64,000 nt of DNA from contig ML677386.1 in NCBI GenBank assembly GCA_007922305.1, positions 11,389,830 through 11,453,829 of the forward strand, in the 5' to 3' direction. Shown here piece by piece: positions 32,347 through 43,393 of this stretch. Each line of letters opens with the position of its first letter. Within the stretch, counting starts at the first letter, position 1. Made by a program: the position numbers and the translations under genes. The notes under the pieces are model-generated. The model saw only the letters and a program-made list of their open reading frames with translations. It ran no database searches and had not been told where the DNA came from. This DNA comes from Dermatemys mawii (taxonomy: Eukaryota; Chordata; Testudines; Dermatemydidae).

Positions 32347-32795
32347 ATTATCTCCTGTAACAGTAAACAAACTTGTGTCTTAGCAATTGGGTGAACAAGA
32401 AGTAGGATTGAGTGGCCTTTTAGGCACTAAAGTTTTAAATTTGTGTGTTACATAACTGCACTCAAAAACAAGACAATCTACATTTGTAAGTTGGACTTTC
32501 ATAATAAAGTGATTGCACTACAGTACTTGTATGAGGTGAATTGAAAAATACTATTTCTTTTGTTTGTCATTTTTACAGTGCAAATATTTGTAATAAAGAT
32601 AAAAGTGATCACTTTGTATTCTGTGTGGTAATTGAAATAAATATATTTGAAAATGTGGAAAAACATCCAAAAATATTTAATAAATTTCAATTGGTATTCT
32701 ATTATTTAACAATGTGATTAAAAAGGCAATTAATCCCAATTAATTTCAGTTAATTGCATGCATTAGCTACAACTAATGAACAGCCTTACTTCAAA

Positions 32796-33408
32796 ATAAT
32801 TAAATATGAACATCAGGCTCTGTGGGATTGCCTTTTTAAAGCTGGTGGTGAATTAAAGGCTGCATTTCCTTATCACATTCTGCAGCATATTAGAAAATCC
32901 CAAGTGTGCTGGGAAAGTGTTGACAGATAAGGTGCAAAGATATGTAGACTGAAAAATGAATTGTTTGAGTGGAAAGTTTACTCACCTCAGTGTTTCCTAT
33001 CTAATTGAGTAGAATATACATTTAATTTAAGATGCAAGAGGAACATTTTCCTGTACAGTTATATAAAGGGACTGAGTCATCTGGAAAGCTAAGCAGTTTA
33101 ACCTTTTCTTATGTTCATGGACTAATGACACACTGATACCAAACAGAGTAATAGACATAAATGAAAATTTCACCCTGGAGCACAAAGTCTCAACAAGCTT
33201 AGAGAAAATGAAGAACCAGCCCCTATACATGGAATGCTATTCACCATGCCTGACGAACACCTTGAGTGCAAAAAGGGAGGAAAAACTATCAGGAATTAGC
33301 AGTGATCTGTGAAATCTCAGAAGCAGGAAATCCCTCCAAGGCAAGAAATATAACTGAGATAGCTAGTACGTCTCATCACAGGCTCATTGACTGTCTGGCT
33401 TGAGAAAA
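32796..33408. other. unassigned; repeat-free, candidate conserved non-coding DNA
   Basis: No repeat is recognised. 32805-32965 has balanced composition and homeobox-like AT cores (AATTAAATATG, GTGAATTAAAGG), which is the look of conserved non-coding elements, but this is only suggestive. No gene. Confidence 0.3.
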
Positions 33409-33416
33409 CTGTAGAC

Positions 33417-34326
33417 CAGGGGTGGTCAGACTTTTTGGCCCTAGGGCCACATCAGGGTTGAAAACTTGTATGGAGGACTGGGTCAGGGAAGGCTGTACCT
33501 CCCCAAACATCCTGGCCCCACCCTCTATCTGACTCCCTCCCACTTCCCGTTCCCTGACTGTCCTCCTCAGATTCCTGGACCTATTCAACTCCCCCTTCTT
33601 CTTATCCCCTGGCTGGCCCCTCCAAGGGCCTTCCGCCCCTAACCACCACCCCCAGGACCCCACCCCCTATCTAAGCCTCTCTGCTCCTTGTCCCTTGACA
33701 ACCCCCACCTGAGACCCCCCACCCTAACTGCCCCCCAAGACCCCACCCCTTTCCCAACCCTCTCTGCTCCATGGCCCCTGACTGCCCCAATCCCTATCCA
33801 CACCCCCGCCCCTGACAGACCCCCCAGGACTCCCACGCCCTATCCAACCTCCCCCTGCATTCCCTGACTGCCCCTCCAGAACTTCTGTTGCATCCAACAG
33901 CCCTCTGACTGCCCCACCCCCTATCCACACCCCGCCCCCTGAAAGACACCCCCCCCAGGACTCCCACACCCTCTCCAACCTCCCCATCCCCTGAGTGCCC
34001 TCCCAGAACCTCCACTCCATCCAACAGCCCCCTGTCCCATGACTGCCCCCTGGGACTCCCTGCCCTTAACCAACCCCCGTGCCCCGGCCCCCTTACCACG
34101 CTGCTTGTGGGTCAGTCAGAGCCAGACACACTGCACTACTCTCCCAGAGGAGCATGCAGCTCCCGCCCCCCAGAGTGTGGCCCGTGTGGAATGCTGAGGC
34201 TCTGGGAGAGGGGGGGAAGCAGGGGAGGGGCTGGGAGCAGCCTCCCCTGCTGGGAGTTGAGGCAGGATGGTCAGGACGGTCCTGCGGGCCAGATGTGGCC
34301 CACGGGCCATAGTTTGCCCACCCCTG
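33417..34326. mobile_element. non-autonomous hAT element, 910 bp, with C-rich tandem interior
   Basis: The left end CAGGGGTGGTCAGACTTTTT and right end GTTTGCCCACCCCTG are inverted. Flanks CTGTAGAC (33409-33416) and CTTTAGAC (34327-34334) agree at 7 of 8. From about 33490 to 34080 the plus strand is a run of imperfect C-rich units (CCCTGACTGCCCC, CCCCCAGGACTCCCA, TATCCACACCCC). Several long minus frames (33376-34099) are low-complexity Gly/Trp products of these units and are not genes. Same family as 12060-12583. Confidence 0.92.
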
Positions 34327-34562
34327 CTTTAGACATTGAAGTTGGAGCTACATGAGAACAGCTGGATCCTAAATATCCTTCCTCACCTGTTTGTCATTAA
34401 CATTCAGGGGTCAAGCTGGAAAGGTTTAGGATTCTGGGAAGTCAAGGCAGTTATAGTTCTTCAGGCAACTAGGCCAACGTGCCTTTATATACAAGGCAGC
34501 AAGAGCATTGTCTACCCTTGCCTGATTATGGGGGGGGGGAAGTGGATGAGATGCTCAGAGGT

Positions 34563-34831
34563 AGGCTATGGTTACACTAGAAAGCTTACAGCAGTGCCAT
34601 TATAAGAGCTCTAGTATAGCCACTCTAAGCTGCTGGGAGAGAGCTCTTCCATCAACATAATTAATCCACTCCCAATGAGCAGCAGCAAAGTTGGTGCGAC
34701 AAGCTTCCCACCAACGTAGTGCTGTCTACACCGTTTCTTGTCAGTGTAACTTACGTCACTCAAGTGAGTGGCTTATTCACACCCGTGAACAACATAAGTT
34801 ATACTGATATAAGTGGCAGTGTAGACATAAC
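34563..34831. mobile_element. MITE of the GGCTATGTCTACAC family
   Basis: GGCTATGGTTACACTAG at the left and AGTGTAGACATAAC at the right. Interior AGAGCTCTTCCATCAACAT, TGTCTACACCG and AACATAAGTTATACTGATAT parallels the copy at 50866-51110 (AGAGAGCTCTTCTGTGGGC; ACAATTATACTGAAGTTAG) and the ends of 28431-28905. Confidence 0.75.
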
Positions 34832-34944
34832 TTCAGAAGGTCTCTGCTTACAATGGGGTTGGTGTTTGTAGCCTGGATGGAAGAGAAAGATTGAGATTCC
34901 CAGCTCTTGGGAGGAAGGCTAATGTTCAGGTCTGAAAGAGGCCT

Positions 34945-35160
34945 ATGCAGTACTGTCAATATCAAGATACCAAAAATTATAACTCAGACCTCTCTGGAGA
35001 GAGAAAAAATCATGAGTCAGATTCCAAAAAAATAAAAATCAAGTGCTTTTTTAAAGGAAAAAAAAGACTATTGTACTTTTTTGGTCCATGTTTTGGTTTT
35101 TGAATTTCCCCTGCTCATCCGGGAGTATGATACAATATTAGGGTCACCAACTCTCTCAGA
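34945..35160 (+). repeat. interspersed repeat of the 'TTGCCAA-TCATGA' family
   Basis: CTGTCAATATCAAGATACC, AAAAATCATGAGTCAG, CAAGTGCTTTTTTAAAGG and further on AGGGTCACCAACTCTCTCAG. In-order similarity to the copies at 4100 and 15044. Boundaries approximate. Confidence 0.35.
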
Positions 35161-36064
35161 TGTATTGGGTAAAGCTCTCACCCCTCCACCACATCTGCTC
35201 ATCCCTGGCCCAGCAGTTCATTCTTCCCGCAGTCCCCACAGGTTCTTCATCCCCATTTCCCAAGCTGGGGAGAGGCTGCAGCATGACCCCTTTTCCCCTT
35301 CCAGGCTGGGGGTGGTGGAGCTCTAGGGGCTCATCACCCCTGTGCCCATTCCCAGGTTCCAACCCCAGCCACAATCATGCCACTCGCAAACAAATCATGA
35401 GATTTATCAACACTGCCTTTTGCTTGGGACAGAATCCCACTCCCATTGTAGTAAACTGAGCAGTTTATTTTGCTGGAGTCTTTAAGGTGAGAACTTAGAC
35501 ACTGAAGTTCTGTCTGCTCTGGGCAGATATTAAAAATCAAATGATACTATCATAGCATAGAGGTTTCCCTGTATCTCTGCCCCAAAATGTACATGGGTTG
35601 GCTGATGCTCCCAACCAAAGGGTGATTTCAGTAATGCTAGGTGTCAGCTGGAACTGATTCTGCTCCAAAGTCAACTGAAAAACTCCCATTTTACTGGAAT
35701 GGGAGTGGGAGTGGGAGCAGGAGCAGACTCATTGCTAGTAAAGCACTTTGAGATCTTTCAGGATGAAAATCATAATAGCTAATGATAAGCAGAGAGTCCT
35801 GGAAGGAACAGGAAACATCACCCCACCTCTGTCTTCTGGGGGATTTTTTGCCCCTTCCTCTGAAACTGGGCACTGACAGAGTCAGGAAACTAGATTAACT
35901 GGACCATGGGCTGGACATATGGCAATTCCTATTAAATGCTCTATATGAAAATATTAGTTCACTCAAACTAGTGTCACCCTCAGTGGATATACACATGTAT
36001 AAATGAGATCAGTAAAACCATCAGGGCACTTGTGAGACACTTGTTTTAGTTAAAGGGATGTAGT
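35161..36064. other. unassigned sequence
   Basis: GC-richer to about 35380 with TCATGAGATTTATCAACACTG-like end text near 35395 that may belong to the preceding repeat. Later a (GGGAGT)n-like run at 35699-35720. No gene supported. Confidence 0.4.
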
Positions 36065-36145
36065 GCATACATCCCTTAGCCAAAGCCCATTGAAGTCAAC
36101 ATAAAGACTCCCACTAACATCAACGGGCTTTGGATCAGGCCTTAT
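36065..36145. repeat. palindromic MITE-core motif
   Basis: AAAGCCCATTGAAGTCAAC is mirrored by ACATCAACGGGCTTTGG around AAAGACTCCC, then GATCAGGCC. The same arrangement is at 61340-61410. Confidence 0.65.
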
Positions 36146-36739
36146 ATAAACCCTGGAATAAAAATAATAAGCCATGTGCTTTGTTTCAAAGGACCAATCA
36201 GGCCTAATGTTTTAAATAAGCAGATGGTTGTATTAACAGGTTGAAAACCACATTGTACCTGCTTCACAATTTGGTGTTTTGATTTTTCTGTTTTGACAAC
36301 TGGCCTCACTGTAGTTCTCCTTTGCTTTCAGTTACTCCTGTTCCTTCTCCCTCTTTTGACGCCCTCCCACAGAATGTTTCCACAAAAAATGTCTAGTTTC
36401 CAGGCATCCTGAAGAATTACTCCTCAATTGTTAGTGCCACATGACAATAACTAGAAGTGACTCATCTACTGTTTATACTGACCTGAATGAATTATACAGT
36501 GTATCAAGTGTCTGCAAGTTTTATAGGTGAGGTTTAAACAACATACACAACCCAACAGGTCAATTCTCCTCTCACATCTGAGATGATCAGGAGGATTCAA
36601 TGCCATTGAAACCAACGCACGTGCACTGATGTGAAACTGGTGTGAGATTAGAATCAAGTTCAAAGTTGTGGGTGATGCCTTTTATTTGACTGATCCCCCC
36701 AAACAAATAAAAGGAAAAAAGGATTAGTTTAGAACATCA

Positions 36740-36942
36740 TCTGATCTTGACCTCAAATACACCAATGTGAAGTGGGAGTAACTATTGAAATCAATGGAGA
36801 TGTAATAGTGAGCATGAGAGGACAATCAATTCCAGTGTCTGGGACTGTCTACACTATGAGCTAGCGGCGTGATTTCTCAGCTCTTGTACGCATACTCAAG
36901 CAGGGGAATCACATCCCTAGCTCATAGTGTGGAAGTAGCCCT
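36740..36942. mobile_element. palindromic motif followed by a short TGTCTACAC MITE
   Basis: 36750-36835 has GTGGGAGTAACTATTGAAAT and CAATGGAGATG, another palindrome-family copy. At 36841-36942 GGGACTGTCTACACTATGAG and CTAGCTCATAGTGTGGAAG then TAGCCC form a compact inverted element of about 102 bp. Non-coding. Confidence 0.65.
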
Positions 36943-37574
36943 AGAAAGCATAACAACATGGGATATAAGAAACACTGATAAGGCATGAACACTTAGTTTC
37001 TCTACTGGTGAATTTCACTAATGGAGAAAGATGCATAAAGAGAGCCAGTTATAGCTATGGACTGAGGTTTTAAGTCCTTCGGAAGAACCTGCTGTGATTT
37101 GTTCTACAATAATCCAAAAGTACACAACTCTGCAAGACTTCCCTGCATGGAACTCCCACTGAAATCTACACGAGTCACTTGTGTGATGGGCTTGGACGAT
37201 AAGGCCCCTACAGAGCTAATTACTGTAAATGTTATAATTAATTTTCAAAGGAGGTTTTTTAGAAACACCTGTTACTGTTTGCATCTACAGCTCAGGAAGT
37301 AGGACTGTTGTGTTAGTAGGGGGTGGCTATTGGCATAATACTGCCTGGTATTTTCCAGCAGAGCCTTACAAGGAAGATGGAGAAGGAGAAAAGTAGGTCT
37401 CATCAGAAACTGATGATATTGAGAGTTTCAAAGTTGTTCTAAGGTAAAGCCAATATTAAAAAACAAACATCTGATAATTTACTCTCTGGTTCATTAGCAT
37501 CTCTTTCATATTCCTTTATGCTTTCTAAGTTTCTGGGTCTGTATTATAGTTTTTATTCCTGCTACTAAAGGTCT
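36943..37574. other. unassigned sequence
   Basis: No gene or repeat recognised. Confidence 0.45.
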
Positions 37575-37660
37575 GAATGCACTCACTTATACTTGTGTAA
37601 ATCAGGAGTAACTCTAGCCGTGTTAGTAGTGCAAAACTGGTGAAAGAAAGATCAGATTCA
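37575..37660. repeat. palindromic dispersed repeat
   Basis: ACTTGTGTAAATCAGGAGTAAC with CTAGCCGTGTTAGTAGTGC and GATCAGATTCAGACCC. Similar to 11812 and 41700. Confidence 0.45.
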
Positions 37661-37741
37661 GACCCAAAGCATAGTTAATCGATAGAAAAACAGTAAAATA
37701 GAAAGGAAACTTCATTAATTAGCCAGGACAGTTTTTATGTG

Positions 37742-39151
37742 TGTAACCCTTCTGCCCATCAGAGTTGGCAGCAACAAGGGCCGGGTTCAATATCCAGGGG
37801 TTCCATTCCAATAGCACAATACAAAACCAGCTCGAGCCCCCAAAAATGTGACCTGGGAGAACCATATACCACCCCTCTGGGCGTCTGTAAGAGACAATAC
37901 TTCCCCTCTCACAAGCACAGAGTCTGAGCGTACCAAAGCCTTTTTATAACAGGGAGAAACAATGTGGCATTATATTGGGGAAACACCACAAACAAGATTA
38001 ATAAACCAAACCATGAACCAGAAGCCCCCCTCCCAGCAAATAGGCTGTGGCCTTCCCTTTGGCTCTTGAGTTCCACAACCCCAAAAAGTCACTCAATAGT
38101 CCCAAAGTCCAGCAGCCCAAGAGTCTCTGTTCTGGGTCAGTGCAGAGTTCAAAAGTCAATCTGCAGAGTCTTACCTTCCAGCCTGGGTGGAAATGGAGGG
38201 TAGGGCAAGGGGCACCTCACGTGGTCCAAGGCTGACTGCGCCGCCTCTCCGTGGGGTTCCGCTGCAGCCCTCACCGCAATCCGCTCTGCTCCGCTGGCCA
38301 TCCCACGAACCGCTCTGCCAGTTGATCCGCTAGCTGCTCTGCTCGCAGATACTCGAACTGCTCTGCGGCGCCAGTCACTCCGCTAGCCGACACACAGACA
38401 GCTCTGCGGTGCCAGTCACTCCGCCAGCAGCACAAACAGCTCCACTAGTTGACACACGGGCTGCTCTGCTGCGCCAGCCACTCCGCCAGCAGCACCAACT
38501 ATGCCGACACACAGACAGCTCTGCTGCACCAGCCACTCTGCACTATTTTCAGGCTTCCCCTCCCCAACTTAAGATAGTACTCAGTGATTTGTTTAGCTCT
38601 TAGCAGATTTCAGCATATGGCAAGGGAACCTTAGTGCAGGTGCACCAGTGAACCTAAAGTGATTTCAGCTCAGCAGTCTGAACCCAGGCTCCTAATGGAA
38701 GCAAAATTTAACTCTGACATTCTACAGCAGAGAGACATAGGGTGCAACAGGCCTGTGGGGCCCTTAGACAAAGCCCTCGCTCAAAAGTATAAATACTTGC
38801 CCCCAGCCTCTCTCAATCTCAGAGTGTTCTGAAATGCCTGACCCCTGCCCAGTGAGTGCTACCTAGATGATGGCAAGTCCCTCCATCATAACAAGGGCCA
38901 AGTACATGTCCATAGTCCTTCATTCACATAATCAGGGTAACATCACTTTACATTTCCTGCCCCAATAACATAGAAACTGGGGCTCCCACATCAGCCGAAG
39001 TGGCCATGTGGGCTGCTGTGAGCTCAGGCTAGGCACAGTGGGTATGTCTATGCAAATTGATCAGCCCCTCAGTTATTTTCCATAACTCACTGCAATTCCC
39101 ATAGTTCGCCACCAGATGTCAGAATATATCTCATTCCTGACACTGCTTACA
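37742..39151 (+). mobile_element. solo LTR, 1410 bp, with internal tandem repeats
   Basis: Begins TGTAACCCTTCTGCCC and ends ACACTGCTTACA: perfect 5-bp terminal inverted repeats TGTAA/TTACA with TG...CA ends. The 4-bp direct repeat TGTG (37738-37741, 39152-39155) flanks it. A TATA box, AAGTATAAATACTTG, lies at about 38785-38799 on the plus strand, setting orientation. At 38250-38545 a GC-rich minisatellite repeats units built on GCTCTGC-GCGCCAG-CACTCCGC-AGC with GACACACAGACAG spacers. An inverted second copy of the family lies at about 43384-44528. No viral coding region is present. Confidence 0.88.
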
Positions 39152-39155
39152 TGTG

Positions 39156-39799
39156 GATTACCTGTGGGTTAAAAACCCACAAATTTAGAGCTGACCACAA
39201 GCTACAACCACATTGTAAAACAGCATTTACTCTATCCATGTGGTGCAAAGGGCTGTTTAAAATGGTGTTAAATAAAACAAACAATCTGTTATCCTTGTCT
39301 GGCTACTATCTTTTACAGAATGGGACTGGAGAAAATCTGAAACACTGGCCAAACATTGACCCTGGGCCTCCCAAATGGCAGATGAGAACTCTGCCAGTGC
39401 TAAACAGTTTGCGGCTGGTAAAGAACACCAATGAGTCCATGTCTTTTCCTCTAAGACCTTCAGCTCAGGGCACCATTCTGCTAATTAGGAGTGCAGGATA
39501 CAGAGTGGGTACACAGCAAGGGGCCTGTTAATTCCTGGGGAAAGGCAGTGTCTTGGTGGCAAATAGTGGCTGGAGAGAGGAAAGAAGAGATCCTAATGGC
39601 AGCAGCAGCAGAGGGAAAAAGATCTCAAGCAGTACATCTTCATCTCAGTCAAAACAGAACTGTCGGCCTATGTGAGATCAGTGAGCAGCCAAGGTTTTGT
39701 AGGTTAATGGTTATTATGTTTGCCTCATATAGACAAGGGTAGTTGTCTTGAGGGTAGTTTCTTGGGTGGGGGAGGGGGAAGATGGTCTGGATAAAACTG
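39156..39799. other. unassigned sequence
   Basis: The 126-codon plus frame at 39151-39531 begins in the LTR edge and has no domain signature; I do not call it a gene. Confidence 0.4.
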
Positions 39800-40022
39800 A
39801 GTATGTCTACACTGCAGCTGTGAGGTGCAATTCCCAGCCCAGGTAGGCAGACCTGTGCTAGCACTACTCAAGCTAACACGCTAAAAATATCAGTGTGGAC
39901 ACTGCTCCACAGTATGGACATGGACACAATAGATAGCCTGAGCTGCCACCCCTGCTGTGATAGCCACACTATTTTTTCAGTGCAGTAGTTTGAGCAATGC
40001 TAGCATGAGTCAGTTAGGTAGC
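39800..40022. mobile_element. MITE of the TATGTCTACACTGCAGCTG family, palindromic
   Basis: AGTATGTCTACACTGCAGC opens; GCTAGCACTACTCAAGCTAA and AAAATATCAGTGTGGAC in the left arm are mirrored by AGCCACACTATTTTTTCAG and GTAGTTTGAGCAATGCTAGC in the right. The right terminus is not clear. Related to 7592. Confidence 0.65.
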
Positions 40023-40975
40023 TAGGAGTGGAAATTTGCGTGGACCTCGACTTTCAGGTGGATGGGCAATGACAGACGGTGCTAGCTCAGCCCGACACCA
40101 CACCCACTTCCTAGCCCTGGTGCCCCCAGACACAGGGCTTCACCTCCTGAGCTGGGCATGCACATGCCTCACCTGGGGCAATCACAGCCAGCAGCGCCTT
40201 CCTCTCCAGCCTCAACTCACCTCTCCTGCGGGGAAGCCATGGCACTGTCTCTTTGCCCCGCACTTGCAGGGGCCAGATGTGGTGCTGCAAGTTACTGAAC
40301 CCGGCAGGGACCCAGCGCAGCCCCCTACATGACCACTAAGCCTCTCCCATCAGAGCAGCTGCCAGTGGGGTGCCCCTGCACCCCACCCTGTTCCACCTGG
40401 TGCTTCTGCTAGGGAGCGGGAGAAGCCCCTGCATCCCAACCCCATTTCCTTGACAGGAGCGCAAGGTAGGCAGAGCAGGACTAGCTTCTGCACCCAGCCC
40501 CCATTTCCCTGACAGGAGCGTCGGGGGAGGGGGAAAGGTAAGAAGAACTGCAGGAGGAAGGGATGGGGAGCCCCCTGCCCCCACATTTGCTGTGGCCCAG
40601 GGCACCACAAAACCATAATCAGCCTGTGGGTGGGGAGGGGAGGAGGGCAGGGAGCGGAATAGCTGGGGCATTAAGGTATCTGTGGCATGGTCCTTCACCA
40701 CTTCACTGTGTGCGAGTGCTGCGTGAGCTCCTGGGGCTGGACAGCCCTGGGAGACATAAGGGCGGCGGGAACCCTCTGGCCCACAGCTCAGAGAATGGCC
40801 AGGCAGAGCTGCCTGAGCAAAGCTTTCTGAATAGTGGGCGCATAGCTCCATCCTGGACTTCAGGTGCTCACTTGCCACTCTGGGTCGCTGTGGAAGGGCT
40901 ACACTCTTGCTCACATTTGGGTGGGCCTGGACGCAAGTGAGTGGGCCATGGCCTACCCATAGCTACACCCCTGGT
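40023..40975. other. GC-rich unassigned segment, probably repeat-derived
   Basis: About 60 percent or more G+C by eye, with partial internal repetition (CCCCATTTCCTTGACAGGAGC near 40440 and CCCCATTTCCCTGACAGGAGC near 40500, 60 bp apart). It ends GGCCTACCCATAGCTACACC, a text I associate with reptile repeats. The 192-codon minus frame at 40336-40914 spans these repeats and overlaps a 125-codon plus frame, so I do not call a gene. Confidence 0.4.
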
Positions 40976-41699
40976 ATGATTGTCTACCTGTGCTAGATGT
41001 TCTTTTTATTTCCATAACTGGTTGCGTAGTAATCTCCTTGTAGACCCAGCCAACTGAAGCATGCCTTTCTGATGAATGCTTACATTCATCTTGGTTATCT
41101 CATAGGTAGGCCATATGGAGTAATAATATAAATATTAAACAAGGAAGAAAATTGATGGGGAACTTGTGACTTCCTGGAAGGCCGACTTTTCATAAACTCC
41201 TCCAATGTTAAGCACTCTTACTCTATGTATATATTTATGGAGTCACAGATGAGACTACAAGCGCAAAACTTCCTCCTGGCTTATCTTTAGGCCCTACACT
41301 CTCACACTGAGTGACACGAGGAGGTAGTGTTCATTCAGCAGAGCAAGGCAGCAGAACATATGGACTAGCGTAATATCTAATAAAAAATCATGCTGCTCTA
41401 GTTAGCTTGCATAAGCTTCGTCAGCTGGACAGTTTTATATTTAACACTTCATTGATTTTTTTTTCTCCTCACAATAACAAACACACTACAAGACGGGTAG
41501 AAATCTGGCCTTCATTCAGAATATAAAGGGAGACTGGCAGTACACAAAGCTGGGAACAGGAGTACAGCAGAGATTGTATTTGGATTACGACTGTTTTGTT
41601 ATGCCTGTGTTACCTTGCTTCATTTGTACACATTTCTGTGATTAAAAACAGGAACTTTTTTTTGGCTCTTTGAGATTTTTTTAATCCATAACACTCATT
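40976..41699. other. unassigned sequence
   Basis: No gene or recognised repeat. Confidence 0.45.
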
Positions 41700-41795
41700 C
41701 TAGTATTGCACCAGCGTAAATCAGGAGTGATTCCACTAAAGCCAATGGAGTTTAACTAGCGTAGGCAAGTGCGCACACGTGCAAAGAGCAGTAGT
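41700..41795. repeat. palindromic dispersed repeat
   Basis: CACCAGCGTAAATCAGGAG, AAGCCAATGGAGTTTAAC and AGCGTAGGCAAGTGCGC. Copy of the family at 11812 and 37575. Confidence 0.5.
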
Positions 41796-43353
41796 CTTGC
41801 ATTATAGCATCATCCTCCCCCAGTCTCTCTCAACACCTTCATTTCTACAGCCCAAGCACTTTCCATGTCCTTCCAGATTATTGTCCAATGGTTAGTTACA
41901 TTCTGTTTCCATTTTGCTACACCCTAGCATTCTCCTAGTCCTGGGAAACCCAGTGGAAACAACAGTTCTGGACCAGATTGCATATTTGCTGATCACTTTT
42001 ACAAATGATCAGAATATTTGCCCAACATTTTCAAGGCAGAATTTTAATTCTGAAATGGGTAAATGAGACGTCTCAGACCTCTTTCTGTGTGCATAACTGC
42101 CTACCCTGTGCCCTACTAAATCCAGCTATAACAGAAGTGATGTTGGAGAAATCTAGGTCAGCATTCAGTCTGACCAAACTGGCAAAATGCTGGAGTTCTG
42201 TCAAACCTTGAACCTAGTAGTTTGTGACTGTATTTTTAAAGCAGGATTACTACAGCTGCAATAAAGGAAGAAACACCCACTTATTTTAGCTTAACCAATC
42301 CACCAATTATAGTTTATATTCAAACTGTGTGAAGGGGTGGCATGATGTGACCCTGTCTAAGGGAAGTTGGCTGTCACTGAATTTTCCTCTTATTTGGGTT
42401 CTTTCATTTTTTCCTAAGTGGTTCCTCAGCTGATGGGATGTAATTATATATTTACACTGAGCTGTGCTAGGCATGTCAGGGAGGTAGGATGGTGGGGCCA
42501 TCTGACATCCTTTAAGAGTCTGCATACATTCAAAGAGGAAAACAAAAATCTTTCATCATGAATGGGCTCACTGCACTGGGCAAATTTTTCCAGACTGACT
42601 AATCTTTACAAAATAGGAGAAAAAAGGATCTCCCTGCCACTGACAAAATCATCACAAGGGACCCTGCCCTGCAACCCAACATGATAAACACCAGGATTTT
42701 CCAAACAGAGGTGGGCCAGTTCCCTGTACCCATTTGCAAGTTGAGCACTTCACCCAGACAAAATATCTGCAGATGCTGCTGTTCTACAAATGCCTTTATT
42801 CACAGTTGGTAGACCTGAAAATTGACTCACCCTATTCTCTTTTATCTATTTGAGAGGTCCATGTATTGTATTTTTTTAGGTGGATAATAATTCACAGTTC
42901 CTTTAAAAGAGACACGAGCCTTTAATGCTCATGAAATGTCAGCTGTGGCGATTAACATTCTTTGCCCTTTTCTCCTTTGAGAAAGCAGAGCATAGTCAGC
43001 AGCAGCGTGAGCTTCCCCTGTCAACAGGCCTCTTTCTTGATCTGAAGGGACCACTTTTGTACATAAGAAGGTGGCTTGAAAGAGCATGCAAAACAATTTG
43101 TGGTCTCTCAGCTGAAGCTGCCAACAAAAGGATCCAATGCACGGCAACTGTGGCAGTGGTTTTTGTGCTGCGGATACCTGTCTACTAGGCACTACATGAT
43201 GACAGTCAAACTCATTTCACAGAGGATTCAAAATAGGCATCAGATGGAAGCACTTTCAAATTATTATGGAGCTGGGCTGCAACTGAACTGGTAATCTAAA
43301 AGATAAAGACTCCATCCTTATCCCATCACTAGCCCTAGAAAAAGGGGTTTTTT
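41796..43353. other. unassigned; includes candidate conserved non-coding block
   Basis: No repeat recognised. 42865-43195 is unusual in being open on both strands for 87 codons (42925-43188 plus, 42929-43192 minus) with balanced composition. Neither frame has a domain or a splice-flanked exon context that I can defend. Conserved non-coding DNA or an unannotated exon are both possible. Confidence 0.3.
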
Positions 43354-43393
43354 AATATACATATATATACATATATATATATATACACACACA
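43354..43393. repeat. TA/CA microsatellite
   Basis: Alternating ATATACATATATATACATAT followed by a TATATATACACACACA run. It sits exactly at the outer end of the LTR copy at 43384-44528 and may have grown from, or erased, the LTR terminus. Confidence 0.9.

Larger units (their letters stand above)
30392..32787. mobile_element. palindromic hAT derivative with transposase ends in both arms, split by a solo LTR
   Basis: Ends are ...GGGCTGTCAAACAATT and the reverse-like AACAGCCTT; flanks ATTTCAAA and ACTTCAAA (32788-32795) agree at 7 of 8. The two halves are inverted copies of the 3' region of one hAT transposase gene. Shared non-coding text (for example ACTGTAAAAAAGAATC/ TTTTTACAGTGCAAATATTTG; AATACAAGTACT/ AGTACTTGTATGAGG) runs inward on both sides. 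Without the 844-bp LTR and one 5-bp duplication it is about 1.55 kb. It has no complete transposase and would be non-autonomous. Confidence 0.9.

Noticed and set aside
33724..34099. Gly/Trp-rich minus-strand frames of about 100 codons
   Set aside because: They are translations of C-rich tandem units inside a hAT element in several frames at once.
37964..38203. Two similar frames (37964-38203 plus, 44121-44381 minus) as a conserved protein
   Set aside because: They are the same part of two inverted copies of one LTR family. Similarity reflects shared descent of the repeat, not a gene.
38250..38545. CRISPR-like array
   Set aside because: Units vary in length and sequence, with no constant repeat and unique spacers; it is a minisatellite in an LTR of a vertebrate genome.
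40336..40914. 192-codon minus-strand frame, the longest in the window
   Set aside because: It lies in GC-rich sequence with internal duplication, overlaps a 125-codon plus frame, is rich in Pro/Leu/Ser without domain, and has no promoter or splice context. GC-rich DNA has few stops by chance.
42925..43192. coding exon, open on both strands
   Set aside because: No domain, no clear splice sites with a consistent phase, and both strands are open equally; kept only as a possible conserved non-coding block.
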